Below the pieces are notes generated by a model. It saw only the letters and a list, made by a program, of their open reading frames with translations, did no database searches and was not told the DNA's origin. This document shows, in pieces, positions 50,068-61,766 of a stretch of DNA of 64,000 nt. Each line of letters opens with the position of its first letter. The first letter of the stretch is position 1. This DNA comes from Tubiluchus corallicola. Taxonomy: Eukaryota; Priapulida; Priapulimorpha; Priapulimorphida; Tubiluchidae. The stretch lies in assembly GCA_030141605.1 (NCBI GenBank), contig JAQGDQ010000033.1:248001-312000 (forward strand), in the 5' to 3' direction. Both the position numbers and the translations under genes were made by a program.

Positions 50068-51461
50068 CAGTAAATGTGATTGATATGACTTCGTTTATGT
50101 GAATAAATATTTGGAAAGTACTCTGTACCAACTATAGATGGCACATGTAATATTCTTGTATAAGTGGCTAAGAGCACCATCAACCTAGTGTCTAACTTAT
50201 AAAAGCTTCAAAATAATTTTATTTAATTGGCCTAATAACTTAGAATTATATTTACTGTGATTTCCTAACTATTTCTACAGTGTTTAAATTTTAAAGAGTT
50301 TGTTTTTGTGCTTGCTGTATTAAGACACTGCAGTAATACATTGGACCAGTGAGTCTACGCATACTTAATTTATTTTGTATTGTTTTGCCGGACATGTGCG
50401 TTTCAAACTTTATTGCTGAGAGAAAGGTTTTCAATAGTTTATCTTAAATTAATCTCAAGTCTGAGTTCTAAAGCTGAGACTTGTCAAGTAGGACATTTTA
50501 TGTCAGTGAATGTGTGTCACAAATTTAACACATGTAATTATTGTATACAAAACAAATGCTTAAGATAGTGTTACATTGTAGAATATCTGTTTTATATTGT
50601 GCATGCATGTTTCACTTGTTTTTTTTTCACTCCGCATATCGTCTCTATAACCTGTTTTGTTGCTGATTCTGTGTTGTTTTCATTACGTTTAATACAAGAT
50701 TTGTCATTAAATAAACAATGTTAGTATAGCCTTAACATTAATTTTGATTTTGTTTCTGAATTAGCTCTGACCAAAATTCACTAAAAAAATCATCATTCAC
50801 TAAAATATCACAAAATAAATAGACTTATTTGAGTTCTACATACTGCCTCTTGGTATTTAGCAGTGTGCTGCAAATGTTGAATGTGATGGGGCTAGAATCC
50901 AGCTGATCATCTGTTGAAAAGAGGATTTTGAAGTAATCATGCACATGCTACAATGCAATGAACCAAATGGGAAGCTTAAAAATCAGAATTTTTACAGTTC
51001 AGTTGGTTTATAATCACTTGCAAAGTGGAGTCTACCAAGACTAAGCTCTTACAAACACTGTCGCAGGATGCATGCTGATCATAAAATGGCTTGCTTCAAA
51101 ATTTCTGTCATTTACCTCCCCTGTGAGTGCTAATTGATTTCTCAACTGCATTTTATAGAGTTTCATCAACACATCCTAAGCATCTTTCCATTTCTGGCAC
51201 ATCACTAACTTGTTCCTCCCGTATTCTTCCTAACTCGGCTGCCTGAACAGTATAATTTATCAGCCTTTAGATATTTAGTTCTGTTTGCACCCCATGATAT
51301 AGCTACGTCATTTAATAATTAACATTTTGTCTTTCTTTATCACAATTATGTTAGGACGTTTAATTGTGGTGAGCTCCTAGGTAGTTCATATTTATGAGTA
51401 AATGAGTTTAGCTATTCTGTCATTACGTATATTGAATCGTGCATTTGCCAAAATTTAATGA
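50068..51461. other. LDLRAP1 3' UTR and intergenic region
   Basis: AATAAA at 50,102-50,107 and 50,710-50,715 are possible ends of the LDLRAP1 transcript. Beyond them no coding or repeat structure was recognised. Confidence 0.5.
50710..50715 (+). terminator. LDLRAP1 polyadenylation signal (distal candidate)
   Basis: AATAAA 643 bp beyond the stop codon. An alternative AATAAA lies at 50,102-50,107, only 35 bp after it. Confidence 0.4.
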
Positions 51462-51636
51462 ACTGTACCTCTATAACATCTTCTTTGGATGTTGGTATTA
51501 AATGATTTTGGCATTATAACGATTTGCACTAATAAGTACACATGCCTAAACTGATACAGACATTTTGTTTTCCCAAAAATTTGGGCATTTAGCAAGGTTG
51601 GCATTATAAAGAGACGTTATAAAGAGGTTTGACTGT
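51462..51636. mobile_element. short pogo-like MITE candidate
   Basis: The left end ACTGTACCTCTATAACATC and the right end (reverse complement ACAGTCAAACCTCTTTATAA then CGTC) are imperfect inverted repeats of the CCTCTxTAAC style seen in pogo/mariner MITEs. A mirrored GGCATTATAA block occurs inside. Confidence 0.45.
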
Positions 51637-51844
51637 ATTCACAATTACTCGCTCTTACTGTTACATGTTTGCATGGCAAGTTACTGCTGCTCACTAGCCA
51701 GTAGCCCTGCATCGAGACGTGTTTCCATTAAATGAAGCCGCGCCCCCAAAGCAGGACTCTCTGGACTTACGAGGCGTGCTCCTCGGTCCGAAAGGTTCAA
51801 CCTAGGTCTATGCTCCCAAACCCCGAAATGTTATGACGATTTGA

Positions 51845-52945
51845 CATATAGTGGACCCCAACTGTGTGTATTAGGATTGATACTAGCCGAGACATTTCCC
51901 AGCACGCTACAAATAGTTACATCTGCCCTTAATACTACTAATTGAGGGAGTACGGTGCGTTGTGTCTGTCGATGTAAATAATCGCCCACCCACATTCTCT
52001 GTGTTTCTGTGATGTATAGAGCTACTCATGCAGGCAAACAGTTGTTCATTCACTCATATATTTAAATATTGATTATTAAATTACGTGTTATTTACCATGT
52101 GATTCACCCTATTTCTGGTAAACTAACATTTCGTTATTTTAGGTGCCACTACAATTGAATATGTTATTTTAGGTCCTGTCACATGTTCTAATCCTGACTC
52201 TGATTAAGATTTTTATTCGCGTACTGGCATTATTAAACTGTTAAACACCTTGACTTGCTACTATTTTTGTGATCTTCTTTCAACATTGTTCCTGATAAAA
52301 TATTTCTGTAACCTCAACATGCAACACGAATGCAATAAAACCGATACAAATGAGTTGAAATATAAAAGCTCTCGGCTAAATAACTTTAATGACGAAATAT
52401 GGTTCACATTGACAAGAATTTCAAAGAGTGACATGATCCAAACTGGTATCATTGATAAAAATATAACAGATAGCGAAAAGGGCTATTTTAACAACCTAAG
52501 CGTTTCAAAAGTTATAGTTTTGACATAGATACAGTGATTTACTGAACTTTACCAACTCAAGCCAAAGAAGAGGTGAATTAGGTCACCTGACAGCAATTTC
52601 ATAATGGTAACAAGTGCAAGGAAGTACAAGGAAGGTCACTTACCGAATCAATCTCTCTCACCACCTGCTCCTGTCTCTACTCTGTCTAGCAAGTAAAATA
52701 CAGAGAGATTCAACACTAAATATTTCCTGTAAAGTAGCTTTCTCGCAAACTCGCAAATCACTTCTCTTCCTCTCTCTCATTCTCTGGTTTTCCCGCACTT
52801 GCATGACATATATATATATATATATATAGATATATATATCCACAGCCACGCCGCGACGCCCTCATATTCACTATCAACAACACAAACTTGGCAAAATAGG
52901 GGTATGGTGGTCCCACAAGTCAGACCACCCCAGGTTCGTTACAAG
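51845..52945. repeat. dispersed repeat R2, copy 2
   Basis: Colinear with 33,195-34,115 (GTGGACCCCAACTGTGTG, ATTGAGGGAGTACGGTGCGTT, AGCAATTTCATAATGGTAAC, CCACAGCCACGCC, AACTTGGCAAAATAGG). It contains a short (TA)n run at about 52,808-52,837. Not in the same sequence context as copy 1, so it is a dispersed family rather than a local duplication. Confidence 0.65.
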
Positions 52946-54416
52946 CATTCTCAATCAGAAAGTTGTTCGAACCACCAGTAAAAATTTGTTTTATAAAGAT
53001 CGTGCATATTGCTGGATTTTGTTCTGCAGCAAAACCAATCTGTTTTTAAAATTGTGCACAGAAATCACAGCTAAATGATGCCAATTGCATGATGTTTCAA
53101 TCGTTTTAGTGATAAAGGATGTATGAAATTGAAGTGCTGAATCCATAGTTTTAGCTTCGAATCAAATTCCAACTTAAAAACTCTGTCAAATCGAATTCGA
53201 ACGTTCGATATTCACCCCTACCACTCACTCGATATGCAGTCTTTAGACTTGCCATGCGAACACTTCCACACCATATTCCATTTTGTCAGGTGTAATGATT
53301 AGTAACAAATCACATTTGGATTGTATTAAAAGTTGATCGTGCTTGCCTGAAAATGGTAATGTCGTATCCTGCATTTGTTAAACTAAGTTTTGGATTAAAC
53401 AATTATTTTAATGTTACTCACGTGTTTCTTAAATACATTATACGAGCCTAAATTTCATATCAGGCGCATTTCTTAACTGTTTCGTTGCCTTTCATCAGTT
53501 TCACTTCACAGTTTCATTTTTGGGAAGGTTAACATACTCAGTTAGACTGAGTGACTCCCTTGGTACAGCACCATAAACGCCACTAGTTACCAGGCCTCTT
53601 CTGCCCAAGTTACGTGCTGCATATAAATTGTCTAGCCGTAGGATGTGCTCGATATGTATCTTCCTGTCTAATTTTGAACTTCTGAGAGCTCATTCCAATT
53701 TATAATCCATCCAGATGATCTCATTACAGCAAACAACATCACATAAATTTATGGCATCCACTTGATATAATTATATTCAAATCAGTTTTCAGTATCTTGT
53801 GACATCTTTTTATATATCCAGTTGCAATTTTATTGGTAAGTTTCGTTGCCTATTATTGGTGAAGTGCCTTAATTATTATTAAATATCATCATCATTAGTA
53901 TTTTTATTGCGATTGTTGTTATTATTATTTTGTTATTTTTGCTGCATACCTTTAGTTTTAGATCAACGTAAACGAAAGTTAGGAAAAACTTCATATACAT
54001 ACTGCATAGCTAGTTTAGCTACAAGTAGACATTGACTAAGAGTCGTGGACATGGAGCAATGTAGTAAATTATTACAATGTTATATGACTTTTATAATTAA
54101 ACCTCGTGATAGTATCTGAGCTCGCGAACATTTGACGGCATAAATTGCATGACAACAGTCGGAAGCACTACCATAGATATATTATATCTATGGTATTGTC
54201 TCCTACAGGCTGTAATTGTTGTCATCATCATCTGCCTAGTTATATCAAAGTATACACAATAAAGTAGGGAAAGTCCTTCTGCGCAGTAGTTCGCGCAGTT
54301 AGTGTCGCCCTAGCGGCTATTCAGTACGGCCTGTTGTTGTCAGGTACGCAACAGCGCAGGCTGTGGGTACTGTAGCAGATGAATTGATGAGACCATCAAA
54401 ACCAGCCCGGTTAACA
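52946..54416. other. intergenic region between LDLRAP1 and ORC5, left part
   Basis: No gene recognised. It includes a 13-bp-arm palindrome at 54,169-54,195 around ACCATAGATATA, and a locally less AT-rich stretch at 54,270-54,420 that could be a promoter of the THAP-like exon. Confidence 0.4.
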
Positions 54417-54417
54417 G

Positions 54418-54494
54418 GTGCTCATAAATTGCTCAGCAGTGAGTTGCAAAAACACAAAAGGATATCTTTTTAAATTTCGCAAGGATGCAGCCAG
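54418..54494 (+). pseudogene. THAP-domain-like exon fragment
   Basis: The frame reads INCSAVSCKNTKGYLFKF then RKDAAR up to a donor AG|GTAATT. The CX4C pair, the following KN and the FKF segment match the start of THAP zinc-finger domains, found in host transcription factors and P-element transposases. There is no ATG in frame (ATA stands where a start would be expected) and no second exon with the C...H half was found. It is probably a relic, or an exon of an unseen gene. Confidence 0.4.
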
Positions 54495-55605
54495 GTAATT
54501 ATAATGAAATGTTAATTATAACACAGTTTTGAAACTTTTGTTACTAGTTAAATATTTTGTATGCTAAGCAAAGACTGCAAGGCTTACATCTCTCTTTGGC
54601 GATTTATAGCAGCTGTTATCTTTTTGTATATTATTTAAAGCAAGCATAAGGCGTTAAGAATAATTTGTAGTTAAAATAAAAATTATTATAATCATATCTC
54701 ATAAAAATTAATAGGCTTATTTACAAAAGAAGTTAAGAAAGTTGATCAAAAGAAAGAATACCTGGCTCATGTAGTATTCGATTTCTGGAGAAATATTTTT
54801 TCTAAAAAACATTTCTATTTCATATGTTCTTATCAGGAAATATAACTTGAAGAAATATTAGGCCTGACTTTCATGTGTAATACCTTTCATAGAAAAAAAT
54901 CGATTTTTTTCAGAAGAGCAAATAATTTTCCAGAACATAACTTAATCTAAGCATCTGCATGTTTTGTTAATTCCAAGTTAAAAAATGTTTAAAAAGCATA
55001 TAATCATACATTGGTCTTTGTTATGAGTTGGAGTTCGTTATAAAATTACGTTGAACAAGCAGAGAAGCATTTACGACATTACTCCTCTTTTTTATTATCA
55101 GTGAACAAAAAATAACTGAAGGAAACATCAGAGCTGTCATCCTAAGCAGCCGACATAACTTCCACCTCTATAACAACCAACTAACTATGTCAAAACCTAG
55201 TTAAAGAATTCAGGCGAGAAGCATAAATTAGAATCTGCATTGTCATAATACCTTATAATATCATGTGCAGACATTACTTATATTTGGCCTAATTTTTTAA
55301 GATTCAGTTAGGCTTACATCAAAATAAATGTTCATTAAATACAGTTTGCTTACGTGTAAAAAATGTACTTGTATAATGTTCTCTTATTTTGTTTATTAAT
55401 TAGACTCTTTAGTATTATTTTAACGCATGTACTTTGCAGCTCGATTCATTACATCATTTACTTTATTACATCAAATTCATTGAGTCATCTACAAAAGCAC
55501 GCATATCTTTAATAATTTTTTCATTATCATTTAAGTAAGGTGAGTGTGTTAATGACAGTATGGTCGTACACTCACCTCACACTACTCAAATTATTTTATT
55601 TATTG

Positions 55606-55669
<64 letters not shown>

Positions 55670-56412
55670 ATAATCTTTATTTGCCATTAAAAACATTGAT
55701 AATCACTGATAAAAACTTTACAGAGATAATCAATCAGTGTTAGTTAATAAAAACTTGCACTGCTGAAGGCAAATGCATCAGTGCAATCTAAACTACTGTG
55801 CAGTAATGACGAATAAAATCAAACATATTTACAACCATACACAAAAAAATATAAAAAAACAAACTATGATTTAATTAATATGGCCGTGGGTATATGAATT
55901 CTGAATTAGTGTGTATGTTGTCGTACTGGTGTGATGGTATTTCATATCTGGTTAATATTAGTGATTTTAATTTTGTTATAAATATGTGTACAATTTATGT
56001 GTACAATATTGTATTTTGATGTGTGAAATAAAATTCATAGTTCATAGTTCTGTCTTTCTTTTAACTCTCTCTCTCTAAGAGAGGGAGGGAGAGAAAAATC
56101 AATAAATCAATGAAAAATGCATTACTTCTTTACATAGCAGGCAGCCTATCACGCAGTCAGCTAGCCTCTTTCCTCAGGAAAAACAATAAAATTTTACTTA
56201 CAAGAAAACTGAACAGGCATTTGCAAGTACATAATACAAAATTATTGCTACAATTTTTTTCCTTTTCATGAAATGTTTTCAGTTTTTTTAAACTAATAAT
56301 TGCTTTTAATTGAGATATACTTCTTTTATTAAAAACGCAAAAGTGATTTTGGCTTATCAAAATTGCACGTATGCCAACACTACTGGTGAACTTAATAATA
56401 TTATTATTACAG
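54495..56412. other. intergenic AT-rich stretch
   Basis: No gene recognised. It contains the (TA)n tract at 55,611-55,668 and a CT/GA-rich inverted patch at 56,064-56,094. Confidence 0.45.
55611..55668. repeat. (TA)n microsatellite
   Basis: About 25 TA units with one short interruption. Confidence 0.9.
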
Positions 56413-56684
56413 TCAATGCGGCGCTCCAAATTTTTTACTGAATGGCCGTTTGATGCCGCCAGCATAGCCGCTAATCGCAAAAAGGAAAATACGTAGGCTC
56501 TTTCGTCCTTCCTCTTTATACACTTTGGTTATATCAAAGAATATTTAACATATCTATGGCTACCACTACCTTTTACTATGATACTGGATTTGAAGATTCC
56601 TATTACTTTGAGTAGTGGTGGCGAGAATTTTTTGGTAGAAAGTATGATTGTATTCTCCGAAATAGTGTTGAAAAGCTGCCGCCA
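56413..56684 (-). CDS. candidate two-exon 3' gene end, unknown protein
   Basis: Two minus-strand segments, 56570-56684 and 56413-56470, join in frame with GT-AG borders (AAAAG|GTAGTG and TTTTTGCGATTAG). They flank a 99-bp intron that has a pyrimidine tract. The first reads AAAFQHYFGEYNHTFYQK and on to YHSK. The second reads GYAGGIKRPFSKKFGAPH and stops. No upstream exon joins cleanly; the nearest upstream sequence is stop-rich. The protein is not recognised and the call rests on splice consensus and protein-like composition only. Confidence 0.25.
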
Positions 56685-57014
56685 CTGGTGTAGCAGTATC
56701 GTTACCGTCGAAGGATAAAGGTTAAGCATAAACTTACAATAAGTACATGTAAGTGTATCAAAGTATGCGAAGCATACTAAAGTAAATAGCATAATAATAA
56801 TATAATGTACTTTTGCAATTATTACATCCGCTGTAGATAGGCAATGAACAGTTTTATTTAATATACCTGTGGAAAAAATAATGCAATATTTTAATTCATG
56901 CTGAGAAAAAGGTAAAAATAACAAGAGCCCTAATTATAGTGTTAGGAACTTTTAAACACTTCATGAATTTTGCAGCAAACTGATTTCAAGCGGAGTAGCC
57001 TTGGCTCTGCATAA

Positions 57015-57215
57015 AAAATTATATCTCGGATGTCGTACTATAATGTTGCCGAATACAGTTTACTTTATTAGCAGATAGGGGGCATACGAAAAGCACATTG
57101 TTTTCGTCTTGAATACCAAGTCCACACTCACACGTCCTCTCTCGTGGATTTCTCGATCATCTTACTGTTTCTACCTTCAACCTATGCGAAGACAATAATA
57201 AACGAGATGTACAAA
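57015..57215 (-). mobile_element. LINE C-terminal (CCHC-like) fragment
   Basis: The minus strand reads SHRLKVETVR, then RERTCECGLGIQDENNVLFV, then CPLSANK. This is the CxC...(D/E)xxHxLFxCP module found after the RT or RNase H domain of many non-LTR elements. It has a stop and no flanking RT. Confidence 0.5.
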
Positions 57216-57529
57216 GCGGGCAAATTCAGGCACATCAGCGTCGTGGTATATTTGGGGCTGCTTCAAATCTGGTTTAAAATGCACATATCTAGTGGATTGT
57301 TTATTTCTGCATTATACCATTAAAAGATATGAATGATCTACGTGCTGTAGTACATAGTGCCTAAACTTTTAAGGGTATAATTTGTATTGTTAGCAAATAA
57401 TCCGGTTTTTATATCAGAAGAATAGGGCAGATATTTTATAGTATACGTATATTTTGTAATTTATTTTTTGTGTTTACGGCAGATTAGAACAATGTGAGAC
57501 AAAATTTTAAGACAACTGCAACTTCAGCG

Positions 57530-58885
57530 ATGGGAATAAAAACTAACTTGCTAGAAACATTGAAGAACAACTTTCCTTGCCGAGAGGCACAAATCGAAGC
57601 TTTATCACAGGTCTGTGACAACAGTGGTTCAAAATCATATCCCAGTATCTATATCTATGGACATGCAGCCACAGGAAAGACTGCTTTAGTTGCTTCACTA
57701 CTAGACTTTCTACAAGCACCAACAGCTTTTATAAATTGTATAGAATGTTACAGCTTAAGGCTATTTTTTGAAACTATACTTTGTCACCTATCAAAACATA
57801 TTCCCGCTCCAGATAATGGCTTTAGAGGTTATGCCAAGTGCGAAAATGCTAATGACTTCTGTCGTCTTCTGAAGAAATTAATTGAAGAGAGGTGTTTACA
57901 AAATGAAAGTGTTTACATTGTTTTGGACAATGCTGAACGTCTCCGTGAAATGGACTTGTTACTACCTACAATGCTGCGCTTGCGAGAATTGTTAGATGAA
58001 CAATATGATGTTCGCGTGTTACTGATTAGCAAATTGTCTTGGGATAAATTTCGTTCCAGTACTGGGTTACTGGAGCCTTTGCAGATTCATTTTCCAAATT
58101 ACATGCGGCAGGAACTATTGGAAGTTATATGCAAAGACTGTCCAAGCAATTACGATGAACAATTTTTCCGGGGTTACATTAGCATTTTACTCGGTGTATT
58201 TGGAGCGGTTTGCCACAATTTGAGCGAACTGAGACACCTTGCAAAGTTGAATTTTTCACATTACTGTAAACCTATTGAAATGCGAGAGGCAACTACTCAA
58301 GATGTGAGAAAGCTTTGGCGAAACATTGAGCCACATTTTCGAAAGGCTCTAGACACCGTGTACTTGAGAGAAGTTTCAAGCAAGCAATGGCAGCAAATGC
58401 AGGGTGACGTTCAGAGTAATGTTGTACATACATCATACATACCACACTTACAACAGGGCACAGCACCTAGAGCAAATGTCGAGCTTCCGTTTTATTCCAA
58501 ATATCTCCTCATCGCAGCTTACCTTGCATCTTATAATCCAGCAAAATCCGACAAACGGTTTTTCTCCAAACACCGATTAGGAAAGACTAAGCATTTGACG
58601 AAGAAAGGGACTAAAGTGACTAATCAACTAATTGGACCTAAGGCATTTTCTATCGATAGAATGTTAGCAATATTCTATAGTATTGTAGAAGATAAAGTTG
58701 CCCCATCAGCTAGCATATTTTCGCAGATATCATCTTTGGTTACACTTAGACTTCTCGCAAGAGTGGGTAATGATGATCAGATAGACAGCACAAAATATCG
58801 ATGCCTGGTCTCACTAGACTTTGTTTCATCTGTTGCTAAAACATTGAAATTTGATGTAAAAAAGTATTTGTATGATTTTTTGTAA
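57530..58885 (+). CDS. ORC5: origin recognition complex subunit 5, single exon
   Basis: ORC5 is an AAA+ subunit of the six-protein complex that marks replication origins and loads MCM helicase. The 451-residue frame (human 435) starts at MGIKTNLLETLKNN. An ATG at 57,492 is followed at once by TGA. It shows the conserved CREAQ segment, Walker A GHAATGKT (residues 44-51), the FINCIECYSLR strand after it, Walker B VYIVLDNAE with D133, and a sensor-like VLLISKLSW. The C-terminal winged-helix part ends FDVKKYLYDFL, as in other animals. AATAAA follows at 58,942-58,947. The whole coding region lacks introns although the human gene has 14 exons. It is intact, so it is not a processed pseudogene by sequence. 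Confidence 0.96.
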   Translation: MGIKTNLLETLKNNFPCREAQIEALSQVCDNSGSKSYPSIYIYGHAATGKTALVASLLDFLQAPTAFINCIECYSLRLFFETILCHLSKHIPAPDNGFRGYAKCENANDFCRLLKKLIEERCLQNESVYIVLDNAERLREMDLLLPTMLRLRELLDEQYDVRVLLISKLSWDKFRSSTGLLEPLQIHFPNYMRQELLEVICKDCPSNYDEQFFRGYISILLGVFGAVCHNLSELRHLAKLNFSHYCKPIEMREATTQDVRKLWRNIEPHFRKALDTVYLREVSSKQWQQMQGDVQSNVVHTSYIPHLQQGTAPRANVELPFYSKYLLIAAYLASYNPAKSDKRFFSKHRLGKTKHLTKKGTKVTNQLIGPKAFSIDRMLAIFYSIVEDKVAPSASIFSQISSLVTLRLLARVGNDDQIDSTKYRCLVSLDFVSSVAKTLKFDVKKYLYDFL

Positions 58886-58941
58886 CTTTGAAATGCAAAA
58901 TTATTTTATAAATGTATTACATCTGAGTGCTTATTGAGTAA

Positions 58942-58947
58942 AATAAA
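58942..58947 (+). terminator. ORC5 polyadenylation signal
   Basis: AATAAA 57 bp after the ORC5 stop codon. Position and hexamer fit; the cleavage site is not known. Confidence 0.6.
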
Positions 58948-58959
58948 ATTTGAATAGCT

Positions 58960-61586
58960 AAAATTAATTTACACGTACCATACATAAGCAGCTGTACAAC
59001 TGTTATGTATCTGTATCAAACAACACTGTTTTGTGATATGGGAATGTACCTCAACTCTAGCACTGTTGACTGTAATAAGAATTGTCTTTCAGACTAATGC
59101 TTAACTATACAGTGTGTGGTGTAATTAGTAAACGAGGCTGGCCCTTGGCCATGTAAGGCAGGAGCATGGCAAAAAAGGTGGTATTCACCAATTATGTTAA
59201 TTCATTACCCTAGATAATACACTATATGTGAACGCATGTAGGAATCCGATCACTGGCAATCAGAGTAATTTACATAATTCATTTTTTATTGTTAACAAGT
59301 GACAATGGTGAAAGGGAAAAAACATCTATAACCTTTCTTCCAAAGGTGCTAAAACTAAACAATGATTATACATACTGGTTGTCAGATACCAAACTATGCA
59401 AACTTTGATCAGAATTGTACCTCTCTGTCCCCTGTAGATGAAAATGATTTGATAGTTAAAGTTTGTACAATGTCATGTAACAACCAAACAGTTTTATAAT
59501 TTTAAAGAGCTACATACGTTCTATATAGTTTTCTCTGATTTCTTCTCATATTTCCTCGAGCATTACTCAACTGAAAGCAGATGTCGTATTCAACATTCAG
59601 TTATACATACAACAACACATTAATGCGTAATTTCAAACGAATTTATTCTTTACGAATATAGTAAGATTACAGTATGTATGGTTCTGTATATAATATAATC
59701 CGTTGTCCCATCATAATGGTGTATTGTGCTGTCAAGACAGCTAAGGCTTACCACCAGTACAAAAAAATTAACACCCTAACACCAACAAATTTTTACTAAA
59801 ACCAGTTAAAGTCATCGGGTAATTTGAATGAACCAAGCTGAATCATTATTTTCCTGTGTTGTGTAATTTCAGGCTTCAGCTAATTCTCGTGTCAGCAGTA
59901 TTATATCAAATGCACACTATCAACAGAATTATATCAGACGAGGAATGTTAAATGATCCACTTGTCCTATATATTGCTTACATTTCTGCAATAATGAACTA
60001 ATGTATAGATAAAAGCATATATTTTTACTATAACTACCATGTACTATACATTCATTATACAGTAGTCAATTCGGAGAAGCACTGTTAGTTATTTTTACTG
60101 TTACAAGCATAAAAACATATGCCTGTAAATACATGTATATGTTCAGTCACCCAAATGTACAGGGAACAAGTGTACAATTTTAAACTTTAAATGTCACAGC
60201 ATTAGTTAAGGAAAACAGTATACCATTTTAACTATACGTTAAAGTGGCTAACCGTCTAAAATATTGAAAGGATGCACTGCACACAAAATAAGCACTGCAA
60301 TGGATTAACAGAACACAACCCCCTCACAAGATTACAGCAGGTCAGTTCAACCTCAAAATCCACAGGAAGTTCACTGTCGTTCAAAAAATTACCCACAGTG
60401 GCATCATCCCTGCATCCTAAATGCATTTACCAGCCATTAATTGAATTTCTAAACTAAAATTTATTACTCAAGTATATATGCATTATTATTGGTACTAAAA
60501 AGCATATTTTAGATCTTTGGACAAAATGGGATATAGCTGGAAAAGTCATTATTTTCACTTCATAAAATATTACATTGCACGAATTTGCAGATTCACAGAT
60601 CTACGATCATATACTGACATTCAAGGAAGCACTATTATGTATGTTCCAAGACAATATATGTATACATATTTTGAAAAAAATCTGTAAAACAATGTTTAAG
60701 CTCATTCTGTCTGTCAACATCAATTTAACATGTTTAATAGTATAATAACATCTAATGACTAGAAGTAGTGTGCAAAAATCACTCGATAAGATTTGCCACA
60801 ATTTGTATAAATTATAAATTGACTTTAGCAAATATTGAACTATTCATCTTAGCTTGACAAACCTTAGTGCTATATCTGTGCAGACATATCACACCTCCTG
60901 GATTGTTTGGCACCTATTACCCTATGCCTATTACATATAAATGCACAGCTTTGCTCAATACGAACTGCTGTACAAGTTCTTGCTTAAATGACTGCTAGAT
61001 GTAAAAATTATGTATACATCGCTTGTTTCAAAACTGTCTCATCTACAGCAACAACATATTGAAAATAACTAATATTACTCTACTACTCTACAGAATTGAA
61101 CTATCTGGGTGACTAAAACTCCTATTGCAATTACTTTTATTATATTATCATCTGCAATCCATTAAAAAGTTATTGTACATTACATTATGTGTAAAATTAT
61201 GTATATAATAATTTAACGTCTATATTACTATTACACCTATGCAACGGTAGATTTTAGATTACATCACAATTTACTTGGCAGCAGTGCCAAATCCTCAATG
61301 CACAACCCTAATAGACTTGTAATCACAGACATGCTTATTTCAAAATCTAATCTGCAGTTAAAAATATACAAGCAGCTTGTACATGCTTTTAACTTAGTCT
61401 GGATTCACTTCGTAGTGTCCAAAAAATATAAAACTAAATTGTGCATGAAACTTAATAAAATTTATATTACATGTACTTGCATTACGATTTTTACTTCCTT
61501 AGTGTGCAGCAGTGCAAATTGGCAGTTAACTTCAACTTCCAAACTTGGCATTAAGCATAAGGCATTCTCCTCTTATACAAAATTTG
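58960..61586. other. convergent region between ORC5 and the right-end gene
   Basis: AT-rich, no coding feature recognised. Much of it may be the 3' UTR of the minus-strand gene that ends at 61,587. Confidence 0.4.
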
Positions 61587-61766
61587 CTACTCAAACATTT
61601 CGTTCTGATCTTCTTCATGAAGAACAACTCCCTGTTGAGATGCTAGTGAATGTAGAACACTGAGTATGCGAGCATTCTGTGAATTAAGCCTCTGCACACG
61701 TTGGTGGACATCGTCCAGCTGTCTCCGCATGTCTTCGTTTTGATCTTTGAGACGCTTTAATGCATC
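61587..61766 (-). CDS. unidentified gene, last exon (coiled coil)
   Basis: Acceptor CTTTTTTATGCGAAG. Encodes 59 residues with a leucine/valine heptad pattern (RLKDQN...QLDDVHQRVQRLNSQ...ILSVLHSL) and the stop. Confidence 0.6.
   Translation of the reverse strand, partial: DALKRLKDQNEDMRRQLDDVHQRVQRLNSQNARILSVLHSLASQQGVVLHEEDQNEMFE

Noticed and set aside
54169-54195. Palindrome around ACCATAGATATA as a transposon end
   Set aside because: 13-bp arms with no partner terminus or target duplication; may be chance in AT-rich DNA.
55540-55743. Frame with an isoleucine/tyrosine run
   Set aside because: Translation of the (TA)n tract.
56529-56924. 131-residue minus-strand frame
   Set aside because: No recognisable domain, no ATG-based context, and it competes with the better spliced reading of 56,570-56,684 in another frame.
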